From JAQVUB01 sp033809415 (GTDB lineage: Bacteria > Verrucomicrobiota > Lentisphaeria > Oligosphaerales > Oligosphaeraceae), in the NCBI GenBank assembly GCA_033809415.1, contig JAPXLT010000009.1, forward strand, positions 1 through 36,550: 36,550 bases of DNA, in the 5' to 3' direction. Below are positions 7,408 through 14,471 of the stretch, one piece after another. Each line of letters opens with the position of its first letter. Positions within the stretch are counted from its first letter, which is position 1. The position numbers and the translations under genes were made by a program. The notes beneath the pieces were generated by a model. It worked only from the letters and a program-made list of their open reading frames with translations, ran no database searches and was not told the origin of the DNA.

Positions 7408-8778
7408 TTATGGGCAGCAAGGTTTCTGTGCTGGCAAGATGATCGAACCGCCTTTTTCAAGGAGACTCCTGATTTGCGCATAATCCAGATTGTGGATGGA
7501 AACGTTTTGCTGCAATGCCTGAAAGGCGGCTACCCCGACCGCTTCACCGCATTGGTTGAGGTTGACCATGACCCGCACGGCGCCAAAGGCTTCACGGTCG
7601 GCGTCAAGCATGCGTCCGGCAGCGAGCAGATTCGGAATTTTAGCGGGGATGTGGCAGCGCAGGTGAATTTGATAATACGGTAGGACCTGTCCTTCAGGCA
7701 ACCAGCGTCCGGTGGGTATGGATTTGCCTTTTGTATGGATGATTTGGGAGCCATCCATGAATTTGAAGGTGAGGCTGTCATCCTGGTCACTGTGGACGTC
7801 GCTTGGGTAGGTGCCATTGGCGATGGCATCCGGGAAATGCTTGCCGCTGAGCATGTCAGCGCCTTTCAGCTGGTTGACGGCCTGTATATGCAAGCCTTCA
7901 CGGATTCCCAAGGCGGCAGGAAGAGTTTCCAGTGCTATAGGCAGGTCGGGCAGCTCTTTTTTCAGCATTTTAAGAACGGCATAGATTTGCCTTCTTGCTT
8001 CCATTTCTGCTGCGGTAATTTGATCGGCATCATCGCAATCGCAGTTGAAAATACGGGTGCCGGCCAGCATGTGCAGAGCACTGCCGGGTATATCCATGCC
8101 CCAATAATATCCACAAGGCAAATCAGGCAGCTCAGCCCGATATTTCTCCATGCAAGCGCGCAAGTCAAAGCCCGGCGGGAACTTCCAGCCACTGAAACGA
8201 GCACAACTGGTAGGTGGCTGCGGAGACTCAACGCGCCGCATGGCAACACCAGCCTTTTTGCAAAGTACTCCATCGCCGGAGGCATCAATAAACATCTTCG
8301 CCCGTATGGCAAAGCGAGCCGATTTGTTTTCTGCAATGACCGCCTCGATACTGCCATCCGGATTTGTTATCGCAGTCGAGAAAGCGCAGTTTAGGAAGAC
8401 CCGGATATTGGGTTGTTCCTGAATCAACCGGTCGAGTTCCATGGTCAGTATTTCGGTATTGATTCGGATTCCGTTTGGTGCTGCTTTCCGGAATGGGCTT
8501 GCCCCTTGCATTTTTTCCATTCTTTCCAGCATTTCGAAGGTCAGCCCGGCAATGATCTGCTTCTTTCCAGTGATGTCGAAAAGCGTATGCCACATTCCGA
8601 CCAGACCCAGGGTAGCTACTCCGCCAAAGCGGTTTTGACGTTCCAGTAGGATGACTTTTGCGCCAAGGCGCGCAGCCCGTACGGCAGCAAAAACTCCAGT
8701 GCAACTACCGCCAACTACACAGATATCAGCTTCAGCAGCGACTTTCACCCGCTCAGCAGGCAACAAAATTTCATTCAT
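7408..8778 (-). CDS. FAD-dependent oxidoreductase (FAD_oxidored family)
   Basis: 456 residues. The N-terminal dinucleotide fold is visible at about residues 17-50: ADICVVGGSCTG, then a helix and VILLERQNRFGG, where the acidic E binds the FAD ribose. The GxGxxG motif is modified to GGSCTG. An FIDASGDG motif in the middle is typical of this family, as are a GLHI segment and a final LAAGRMLDADREAFGAVR segment that closes the FAD site. Members are widespread in Planctomycetes, Verrucomicrobia and Lentisphaerae near sugar-degradation genes; the substrate is not known. No signal peptide is seen, so it is probably cytoplasmic. ATG 8778 is preceded by a good AAGGGGGA site (8783-8791 on the complement). 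It is a single gene, convergent with the sugar transferase across a minisatellite. Confidence 0.85.
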   Translation of the reverse strand: MNEILLPAERVKVAAEADICVVGGSCTGVFAAVRAARLGAKVILLERQNRFGGVATLGLVGMWHTLFDITGKKQIIAGLTFEMLERMEKMQGASPFRKAAPNGIRINTEILTMELDRLIQEQPNIRVFLNCAFSTAITNPDGSIEAVIAENKSARFAIRAKMFIDASGDGVLCKKAGVAMRRVESPQPPTSCARFSGWKFPPGFDLRACMEKYRAELPDLPCGYYWGMDIPGSALHMLAGTRIFNCDCDDADQITAAEMEARRQIYAVLKMLKKELPDLPIALETLPAALGIREGLHIQAVNQLKGADMLSGKHFPDAIANGTYPSDVHSDQDDSLTFKFMDGSQIIHTKGKSIPTGRWLPEGQVLPYYQIHLRCHIPAKIPNLLAAGRMLDADREAFGAVRVMVNLNQCGEAVGVAAFQALQQNVSIHNLDYAQIRSLLEKGGSIILPAQKPCCP

Positions 8779-8805
8779 GGAAATCCCCCTTCAACAACCA
8801 GAAAC

Positions 8806-9078
8806 TTTTTAACCACGAACCACACAAAAACAAGATTCAGGTGATAGAATCAAGTTAATGCAGCAATGTCGGTTTATCAAGCTGAAAATGGCGCCTGGGA
8901 AAAAATTGGTCGTGTGATTGCGGGGTGCAGGGTGCAGGGTATAATGTTCGTTACTTTTTTAACCACGAAATACACGAAAAGGCTTGGCGCGGACTGATCG
9001 CCCGCAACCCACACGGACTTTACACGGACGGGACACGGACTTTACACGGACGGGACACGGACGGGACACGGACAACAA
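8806..9078 (+). repeat. Intergenic repeat cluster (TAACCACGAA modules and CACGGAC tandem)
   Basis: Two TAACCACGAA modules (about 8808-8831 and 8956-9010) flank a short GGGTGCA stub (8922-8940). From 9015 to 9073 a tandem of CACGGACTTTA and CACGGACGGGA units follows. The second module and its tandem copy the arrangement found at 2497-2610. No credible coding sequence is present. Confidence 0.85.
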
Positions 9079-9204
9079 ATCGGACGGATCAGTCGGATCG
9101 GACGGATCGGACGGATCAAGTAGATCGGTCGGATCGGTCGGATCAGTCGGAGAAAAAAGACAGGAATTGGCGGTACCTTAAAAGGGCTGTATGCCAATGA
9201 CTTG
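9079..9204 (+). repeat. GGATCGGWC tandem plus unique tail, inverted copy at 36325-36446
   Basis: Roughly eight 9-bp units GGATCGGAC or GGATCGGTC are followed by a non-repetitive tail ending GGCTGTATGCCAATGACTTG. The reverse complement of nearly the whole stretch occurs at 36325-36446 with very few differences by eye. Confidence 0.9.
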
Positions 9205-9221
9205 TCAAGCTAATCCGTCTG

Positions 9222-9321
9222 ATTGTGGTGCCTTTACAAGGCACTGTCTTTTGGTGGGGTCCTCACCCCAGGTTAAAACGGGGTTAAGCATGGTTAAGCA
9301 CCTACGGCGCAAAGCATTGTG
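9222..9321 (+). repeat. Direct repeat flanking the restriction-modification cassette, left copy
   Basis: About 95-100 bases that recur at 11801-11891: a hairpin GTGCCTT-TAC-AAGGCAC, then CACTGTC, GGGTTAAGCATGGTTAAGC and CTACGG(C/T)GCAAAGCATT. The two copies are in the same orientation on either side of the methyltransferase and nuclease genes, and no other copy is seen in the window. Confidence 0.88.
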
Positions 9322-9384
9322 TCGATCCGGCTGATCTGACCGATCCGTCGGAGAAAACAACAGCCAAAACCGCAAATCCGCGTG

Positions 9385-9548
9385 CAATCCCATCACTCAA
9401 AGCAACAACCCTACAAAAAATTTTCCGCGCTTTCCGTGCTTTCCGTGGACAAAAAATAGGTTGTGGACGTTAGTCCGCGCCAAGTTTTTTCGGGCATTTC
9501 GTTGTTCAAAAAGAATTCCGCGCCTAACTAGGTTCACTGACGTCTTAC
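9385..9548 (-). repeat. Reverse TAACCACGAA module and truncated MITE-like copy
   Basis: A minus-strand repeat module (CAACCCTACAAAAAATTTTC, then CCGTGCTTTCCGTGGAC) is followed at about 9490-9548 by the terminal third of the MITE-like element seen at 23984-24171. It ends in the terminal repeat TTCACTGACGTCTTAC. The other end of the element is missing. Confidence 0.75.
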
Positions 9549-9597
9549 ATTTTTTTTCTTAAAAACGCAATTTATCCGTGTAAGTTATTTTGAATTA

Positions 9598-9613
9598 TAC
9601 ACGATAACGTGTA
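9598..9613. promoter_or_regulatory. Palindrome TACACG-ATAA-CGTGTA upstream of the methyltransferase
   Basis: An inverted repeat of 6 bp arms with a 4-base spacer lies 58 bases before the ATG at 9672, with additional half-site-like CCGTGTAA near 9577 and ACGTGT near 9621. A possible -10 TTATAC (9595-9600) overlaps it. The methyltransferase carries an N-terminal helix-turn-helix, so this is a good candidate for autoregulation; binding is inferred. Confidence 0.5.
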
Positions 9614-9671
9614 AATTAGGACGTGTTGCTTGAAGCATTCATTCTGCATACTAAAGCTTTGGAGGTTTGAA

Positions 9672-10754
9672 ATGCTTGTATCCCTTGCTGAATATGCAAA
9701 AAAACATAACAAAAGCAGCGACACTATTCGACGTTATGCGGAAAATGGCCATATCCATTCAGCTCGCAAAATTGGAAGGAATTGGGTAGTGGAACTGGAA
9801 GAGCCTTATCCTATGACAAAACGTCCGAAGGCTGCACCCATTACATTGGTGTCGCTTTTCAGCGGATGTGGCGGCATGGACATGGGGTTTCGAGGCGATT
9901 TCAATTTTTTAGGCAAACATTATGATAAAACTGGGATTGACATTATCTGGGCCAATGAAATCGACCATAGTGCCTGCATCACATACAGGCGGAACTTGGG
10001 CGAAATCATCGAGGGCGACATCAACGAGGTAATCGGGCAACTTCCCGAATACGCGGACATAGTAATCGGCGGCTTCCCATGCCAGGATATCTCCATCAAC
10101 GGCAAGATGGCTGGAATCAGCGGTAAGCGAAGCAGTCTCTATTCGGCAATCGTCGAGGCAGTTGAGAAAATTCATCCTAAAGTGTTTGTGGTGGAAAATG
10201 TGGGGGGCCTGATGCTGCGCAAGCATGACGAGTCACGCAGAAAAATTCTTGCTGATTTCAGTGCGCTCGGCTATAAAATACACTACCAAGTCTATCATGC
10301 GGAGGACTATGGGGTTCCGCAGACGAGAGAACGCGTTTTCATAGTGGGTACACGTGAGGGCATGCCTGCATATGTTCCACCGCAGGAGACAACTCTGTTC
10401 AAACCGCTTACTGCCCGTGAAGCACTGGAAGACCTCGAGGATCATCCTCGTGACAAGGCTTTCTCGCATATCTGGAGCGAAGCCAAGGCCAGTGGGGAAC
10501 AGGGTAACCGCAAATTGGTCGCTGACCGTCCTGGTTACACAATACGCGCCGAATGCCACGGGAACATCCAGTTCCACTATTCTCTGCCAAGGCGCATTTC
10601 CATGCGCGAGGCTGCCCGGCTTCAGTCTTTTCCCGATTCCTTTGTATTCCCTGCCGGCCTCAGGGCAACGGAACGCCAGATAGGCAATGCAGTTCCACCT
10701 GTTTTGGCATGGCATGTGGCGCAGTCAGTGCTGGCGGTCTTACGGAATGGGTAA
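9672..10754 (+). CDS. DNA cytosine-5 methyltransferase with N-terminal helix-turn-helix
   Basis: 360 residues. Residues 1-45 form a small DNA-binding fold of the MerR/excisionase type (LAEYAKKHNKSSDTIRRYAENG). The catalytic part has motif I FSGCGGMDMGF (63-73), motif IV GGFPCQDIS with catalytic C137, motif VI VVENVGG, motif VIII QTRERVF, motif IX EAARLQSFPD and motif X QIGNAVPP, so it is complete and likely active. It methylates C5 of a cytosine in an unknown recognition site and would protect DNA against the linked endonuclease. ATG 9672 is chosen because a strong GGAGG lies at 9661-9665; the frame is open upstream to 9630. The nuclease gene follows after 9 bases. The region is more AT-rich than neighbouring genes, and the cassette is bounded by direct repeats, both in line with horizontal gain. 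Confidence 0.95.
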   Translation: MLVSLAEYAKKHNKSSDTIRRYAENGHIHSARKIGRNWVVELEEPYPMTKRPKAAPITLVSLFSGCGGMDMGFRGDFNFLGKHYDKTGIDIIWANEIDHSACITYRRNLGEIIEGDINEVIGQLPEYADIVIGGFPCQDISINGKMAGISGKRSSLYSAIVEAVEKIHPKVFVVENVGGLMLRKHDESRRKILADFSALGYKIHYQVYHAEDYGVPQTRERVFIVGTREGMPAYVPPQETTLFKPLTAREALEDLEDHPRDKAFSHIWSEAKASGEQGNRKLVADRPGYTIRAECHGNIQFHYSLPRRISMREAARLQSFPDSFVFPAGLRATERQIGNAVPPVLAWHVAQSVLAVLRNG

Positions 10755-10763
10755 GGTAGAATT

Positions 10764-11777
10764 ATGGAAAAAGCTGCATTTGAAAATCTTTTGGATGGTA
10801 TTTGTTCACAACTTACAGCCGAGGCGAGGGAAAAGGTATTTACTTCGGCATCCGAATTCGAGAGCCGCGTCAGGTGTTTGATGCATGAACGGTCGCAGAA
10901 TGGCAAACTGTTTCAGATTGACCTGAATCCACATCCACAGGCTTTTCCCGACATCGCCGCTGGTGAATACGGCGTCGAGGTCAAGTTTACGTCCGATGAC
11001 ACTTGGCGAGCAGTGGGAAACAGCATACAGGAAAATCAGCGTATCTAGACAGTCAGATACATCTATCTGGTATTCGGAAAGATGGGCAATATTCCCGATG
11101 TCCGTTGGAGCGAGTATGAAGCAAGTGTCATTCATGTCCGCACCTCCCATGTGCCAAGATTCGAGGTTGAGGTTCGGCAGAAAGACGAATCCGCCCGTGA
11201 ATCTCTTTTTGACCTGATGGGCATACGGTATGATGATTTCCGGAAACTTGAAATGCATGAGAAAATGAAGTACATCCGCCAGTATGCCAGAAAAATCCAT
11301 CCCGACGGCAAGCTCTGGTGGCTTGAGGGGCTTGAAGAACATACGCTTCCTGTACAAGTTCGTTTATATACCAATCTTTCGTCCGAGGAAAAAGTCCGCC
11401 TCCGTGCCGAGGCTGCTCTCCTATGTCCTGAAATCGTCAAGTCAGGCAGAAGCCGAGACAAGTACGATGGGCTTGTCCTCTTTTTGCTCACCTATCATGG
11501 TGTGGTCTGTCACCAGGCAAGAGATCTGTACTCTGCAGGCAGTGTTGCGAATCCCGCAAATGACGATACCGGTGGAATCTATATTGCACGCGCTCTTAAA
11601 CTGCTTGAGAGCGAGATGTGTCAAGCCGCTGAACGCCTCCCTGACAGCCTTTTTGTAGAATATTGGGGGGAAAGTGTCCCGAAGGATAAGCGCATTGACA
11701 GGTGGCTTGAGAAGGCGGATGAGTTAGCTACAAAGTGGACACCCTCGCAGGTTCTATTTTTGGACAGACGTCGATGA
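10764..11777 (+). pseudogene. Type II restriction endonuclease, interrupted by an in-frame amber codon
   Basis: The gene would encode 337 residues, but TAG at 11046-11048 (codon 95) splits it into an N-terminal 94-residue piece and an open frame continuing in the same frame to 11777. The first part holds a PD-(D/E)xK nuclease core: P62-D63, then E72-V73-K74 in GVEVKFT, then a DTWRAVGNS segment. The second part continues without a gap as YIYLVFGKMGNIPDVRW and a VRTSHVPRFEV segment, typical of full-length endonucleases linked to C5 methyltransferases. A restart at ATG 11082 would lack the catalytic core. Loss of the nuclease with a retained methyltransferase would be harmless, whereas the opposite would be lethal. 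Alternatives are a sequencing error or suppression. The recognition site is not known. Confidence 0.8.
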
Positions 11778-11800
11778 ATCATAGCGAACTGTTCCGAATG

Positions 11801-11891
11801 ATTGCAGCGCCTTCACAAGGCACTGTCGTTGGGTGGGTTCCATAACAGGGGTTAAGCATGGTTAAGCGACTACGGTGCAAAGCATTATGCC
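11801..11891 (+). repeat. Direct repeat flanking the restriction-modification cassette, right copy
   Basis: Right-hand copy of the repeat at 9222-9321, starting 24 bases after the nuclease gene. It keeps the AAGGCACTGTC and GGTTAAGCATGGTTAAGC blocks, with several scattered differences and a small internal deletion. Confidence 0.88.
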
Positions 11892-11950
11892 GGACTCAGG
11901 CCGATCCGCCCTGTCTGATCCAGCCAACCTGTCCCCTGTCCCCTGTCCAT

Positions 11951-12055
11951 CACAACCGGGACGGTTGCGCTACTTTTTCAACTGCGTGCCATCCCACCCG
12001 TCAAAGCAGCAACCCTATAAATAATTTTCGTGTTTTTTCGTGTGGTTCGTGGTTA
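11951..12055 (-). repeat. CAACCGGGACGGTTG module and reverse TAACCACGAA module
   Basis: The hairpin module ATCACAACCGGGACGGTTG at about 11949-11967, with GCGCTACTTTTT, also occurs at about 21608 and 29652. It is followed by a minus-strand TAACCACGAA module (CGTCAAAGCAGCAACCCTAT to GGTTAAAAAAT, 12000-12055), which overlaps the 3' end of the AraC-type gene and supplies its stop codon. Confidence 0.85.
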
Positions 12056-12851
12056 AAAAATCCTTTTTGGACACGGGCGAATTATGGCGGTATTTTGCGG
12101 GTGTTGTGCCGGTGATTTGCCGGAAGACCCGGGAAAAGTGGTATCGGTCGGCGAAGCCCGATTCTGCGGCAATGGTTTCGATACTGGCTGTGGAATAGCG
12201 CAACATGTGGCAGGCTCTTTCGATGCGTTGTTCACGGTAGTATTGTTGCGGAGATTTATGGAACGTTTTTGAAAACAATCGGATGAAGCCGTTTTCACTC
12301 ATGCCGACACGCTCGGCAAGTTGGCGGTTATTGAAGTGTCCAACCACGGTACTATTCATTAATTTGAGAATGGCGCGGAGCCTGGGGTCCAATTCTTCGA
12401 CATTCAGAAACGTACTGGGTGGCAGTTTGGATAATGCAGTATGCAGAAATCCGAGTGCTGCCAGCAAATCACGCCGATAGTCCTGTTTTTGCTGATGCGC
12501 AAGGTCTCGTAGCAATTTGGTGGCTTCCTCCCAAACCGGCAGTGCAAAAATATGATTCCTGACAGGGCTATTTGACCATTCTACGGTAAAATGGAAGTAT
12601 AGCTGGTGGAATGCCTGCGTGGAATGGGAACTCAACGATGTACCCGGAGCGATTATATATACCTTTTGCGGAGACATGGGAATCGTCTTCAATCCATGCT
12701 GAATCGAGGCTCCAGCCTGGTCATTTAGATAGCAGCGCCAGTAGGAAGTCTGCATCAGTTGCTGCGGATAATTCCAGTCGGCAACAGCAGCATGTCCCCA
12801 GCTGTGCAGACGGATCGGAGACTGATTGATCTTGAAGTTAGAATTATACAT
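12015..12851 (-). CDS. AraC-family transcriptional regulator
   Basis: 278 residues. Residues about 10-110 form a cupin-like sugar-sensing part. The C-terminal about 100 residues carry the two helix-turn-helix units of the AraC family (FNNRQLAERVGMSENGFIRL and IETIAAESGFADRYHFSRVF, ending GTTPAKYR). It most likely senses a glycan-derived sugar and activates the divergent pseudopilin/CBM9 genes that begin 187 bases away at 13039. The last 17 or so residues (FLTTNHTKKHENYL) come from an interspersed repeat that has invaded the 3' end, so the natural protein probably ended shortly after PAKYR. No strong ribosome site precedes ATG 12851, and the leader is AT-rich. Sensor specificity cannot be told from sequence. 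Confidence 0.88.
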   Translation of the reverse strand: MYNSNFKINQSPIRLHSWGHAAVADWNYPQQLMQTSYWRCYLNDQAGASIQHGLKTIPMSPQKVYIIAPGTSLSSHSTQAFHQLYFHFTVEWSNSPVRNHIFALPVWEEATKLLRDLAHQQKQDYRRDLLAALGFLHTALSKLPPSTFLNVEELDPRLRAILKLMNSTVVGHFNNRQLAERVGMSENGFIRLFSKTFHKSPQQYYREQRIERACHMLRYSTASIETIAAESGFADRYHFSRVFRQITGTTPAKYRHNSPVSKKDFLTTNHTKKHENYL

Positions 12852-12854
12852 TTT

Positions 12855-12900
12855 ATTTCAAAAAAAAGACATTTTCTTACGTCTGAAATGAAGTTATAAT
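12855..12900 (+). promoter_or_regulatory. Divergent regulatory region, inverted ATTTCA/TGAAAT and TATAAT
   Basis: Between the AraC-type gene and the first pseudopilin lies an AT-rich stretch with ATTTCA at 12855-12860, its inverted copy TGAAAT at 12884-12889, and a TATAAT at 12895-12900 that has no good -35. A weak -35 would suit an AraC-activated promoter. The assignment is tentative. Confidence 0.35.
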
Positions 12901-13038
12901 AACATATATACACTTGGGAACAAAGCAAGTTTCAGGCATTTTTCGAAAATACTTGAGCGGCAGTGTCAAAATATATCCTGTTCTGTGGTTGATGGATACG
13001 CGGGGAGGCAGCTGGGCAATTCATAAAGGAGCAGACAG

Positions 13039-13785
13039 ATGGCAACAACGATTACGAGGGGAAAAGGCATCGGTTGCGGGTACTTTGGTTTTACATTGAT
13101 TGAATTGCTGGTCGTCATTGCGATTATCGCCATTTTAGCGGCCATGTTGCTGCCGGCACTCGGGCGTGCTCGAAGCAGGGCGGTTGCCGCAACTTGCCAA
13201 TCCAATCTGCGGCAGTTGAGTCTTGTATTGAATTTCTACATGAATGACTACGAGGACTGGCTGCCGGCGATCATTTATTCCTATACGCCGGGACGACTCT
13301 GGTATAGCGACCTTTATTCGGGTGGCTATTTGCGCCATAATGAAAAAACCAATTTGGTGGTAACCCATGCCAAGATCGTGTATTGTCCGCATCCTGGCAT
13401 GAAATACTCCGACAATGGCACCTATGGCATGCGTCGGCCCGGACAGGCTGCCGATCGGACGTTTCTGCGTATCGGTGGCAAGCCGTGCAGTGTGCGCAAT
13501 GGGATCATCGCCAGAACCTGGAAATCGGCCAGTGAGATGATCTTGATGGGGGATTCTGCCCAAAAGAATAATCCGGCGGTGCAGCATTATCTTTTTGACG
13601 ACAACAATTATGCCCAGGCAGCAGGTGGTTTGCCGCATTTCCGGCATGACCGCAAATGCAATGTCCTTTATGGGGATGGGCGGGGTGAAGCGGTTGCGGA
13701 AGGTCGTCTGGCTGACTCGGTGAAAAGCGCAGATGGCTGGACCTGGTTTGATATGTTTAACGTGAAACGAGGCAAATATCCGTGA
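13039..13785 (+). CDS. Prepilin-type H-X9-DG protein (secreted pseudopilin-like), copy 1
   Basis: 248 residues. The type IV prepilin signal [24 protein letters not shown] is at about 17-40, with G17 before the F as peptidase cleavage site and E at +5. The globular part ends with the H-X9-DG signature, [12 protein letters not shown]. Such proteins are massively expanded in Lentisphaerae and Planctomycetes and are thought to be presented by a type II/IV pilus-like system; the role of individual members is unknown. Here it heads a run of genes for a small secreted protein and a CBM9/TIM-barrel protein, so a role in surface glycan handling is inferred. Nearly the same protein occurs at 23215. It has a longer N-terminal lead ([17 protein letters not shown]) than the other copy. 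ATG 13039 has AAAGGA at 13025-13030. Confidence 0.92.
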   Translation: MATTITRGKGIGCGYFGFTLIELLVVIAIIAILAAMLLPALGRARSRAVAATCQSNLRQLSLVLNFYMNDYEDWLPAIIYSYTPGRLWYSDLYSGGYLRHNEKTNLVVTHAKIVYCPHPGMKYSDNGTYGMRRPGQAADRTFLRIGGKPCSVRNGIIARTWKSASEMILMGDSAQKNNPAVQHYLFDDNNYAQAAGGLPHFRHDRKCNVLYGDGRGEAVAEGRLADSVKSADGWTWFDMFNVKRGKYP

Positions 13786-13799
13786 GTAGAGGGCATCCA

Positions 13800-13905
13800 A
13801 AAAAAATTTTAACCACGAACCACACGAAAAGGCTTGGCGCGGGCTAACGCCCACAACCCATTTTTTAACAACGAACCACACGAAAAGGCACGAAAATTCC
13901 CAAGA
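13800..13905 (+). repeat. Two consecutive TAACCACGAA modules
   Basis: Starting 15 bases after the pseudopilin stop, a TAACCACGAACCACACG module with the GCTTGGCGCGGGCTAACGCC tail is followed at 13860 by a second, TAACAACGAACCACACG, module. Both run in the sense direction of the gene just ended. Confidence 0.85.
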
Positions 13906-13944
13906 AGTCGCGGGATAGTAACACAAAAAGAAAGGAGTTTGAAC

Positions 13945-14460
13945 ATGTTGGTTTCTACAAAGGTACATTCATTTTTTTATCGCTGGTTTTTCTTGCTTCT
14001 GCTTTGTTCAGGAGTTGCATTTGCAAACGAATTTTCATTGCAGTTGGCGTCTGAAAAAGACAATGTTTTGGTCGGGGAATCAATTCCGGTCACGCTCACG
14101 CTTGCGTATCCGCCGGAATATGAGCCATGCGCTTGGATTTTGACATTCTTCGAGTCGAATGTCCCCAAGGAATTCCTGGAAGCCCTGAACTTGACCGAAA
14201 AGCTATCCAAGGCGGCTCGTCCGGAATGGCGCTATGTCAATTATTCAACCAACTGGTTCCCTAAGGGGAAGCGGGATTTTCAGGAAAAGACAGTCCAGAT
14301 CAAAACGACAGACAAGTGGCCTGCCGGCGATTACAAGTGCTTGATACAAATCCTTTACAGGAACAAGACCGCCCCGAGTACCACCACGGATAAGTACATT
14401 TCACAATCTTTCAGTTTTACCGTTGAAGCGAAAAAAGAAGGCGAAAAAGCCGGACAGTGA
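13945..14460 (+). CDS. Small secreted beta-rich protein of unknown family, copy 1
   Basis: 171 residues. A clear signal peptide covers 1-29 (hydrophobic FFLLLLCSGVAFA, cleavage likely after AFA-N). The mature part is predicted beta-rich: VLVGESIPVTLTLAYP, a central PCAWILTFF, and WPAGDYKCLIQILY near the C-terminus, resembling an Ig-like or C2-like sandwich. It resembles the product at 24187 in length, order of motifs (xxGxxPLxIxLxxxxPxxYxxxAW, then xxxGDYKxxLxI) and position directly before a CBM9/TIM-barrel gene. It is not recognised as a named family. Start ATG 13945 has AAAGGAG at 13932-13938. Its stop overlaps the region of the next start, so the two are co-translated; the products may be partners at the cell surface, which is inference. 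Confidence 0.8.
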   Translation: MLVSTKVHSFFYRWFFLLLLCSGVAFANEFSLQLASEKDNVLVGESIPVTLTLAYPPEYEPCAWILTFFESNVPKEFLEALNLTEKLSKAARPEWRYVNYSTNWFPKGKRDFQEKTVQIKTTDKWPAGDYKCLIQILYRNKTAPSTTTDKYISQSFSFTVEAKKEGEKAGQ

Positions 14461-14471
14461 GGATGTTAACG

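Noticed and set aside
11046..11048. Pyrrolysine or programmed readthrough at the amber codon
   Set aside because: There is no pyrrolysine gene set in the window, no specific downstream element, and no known need in restriction enzymes; a simple mutation is the likelier explanation.
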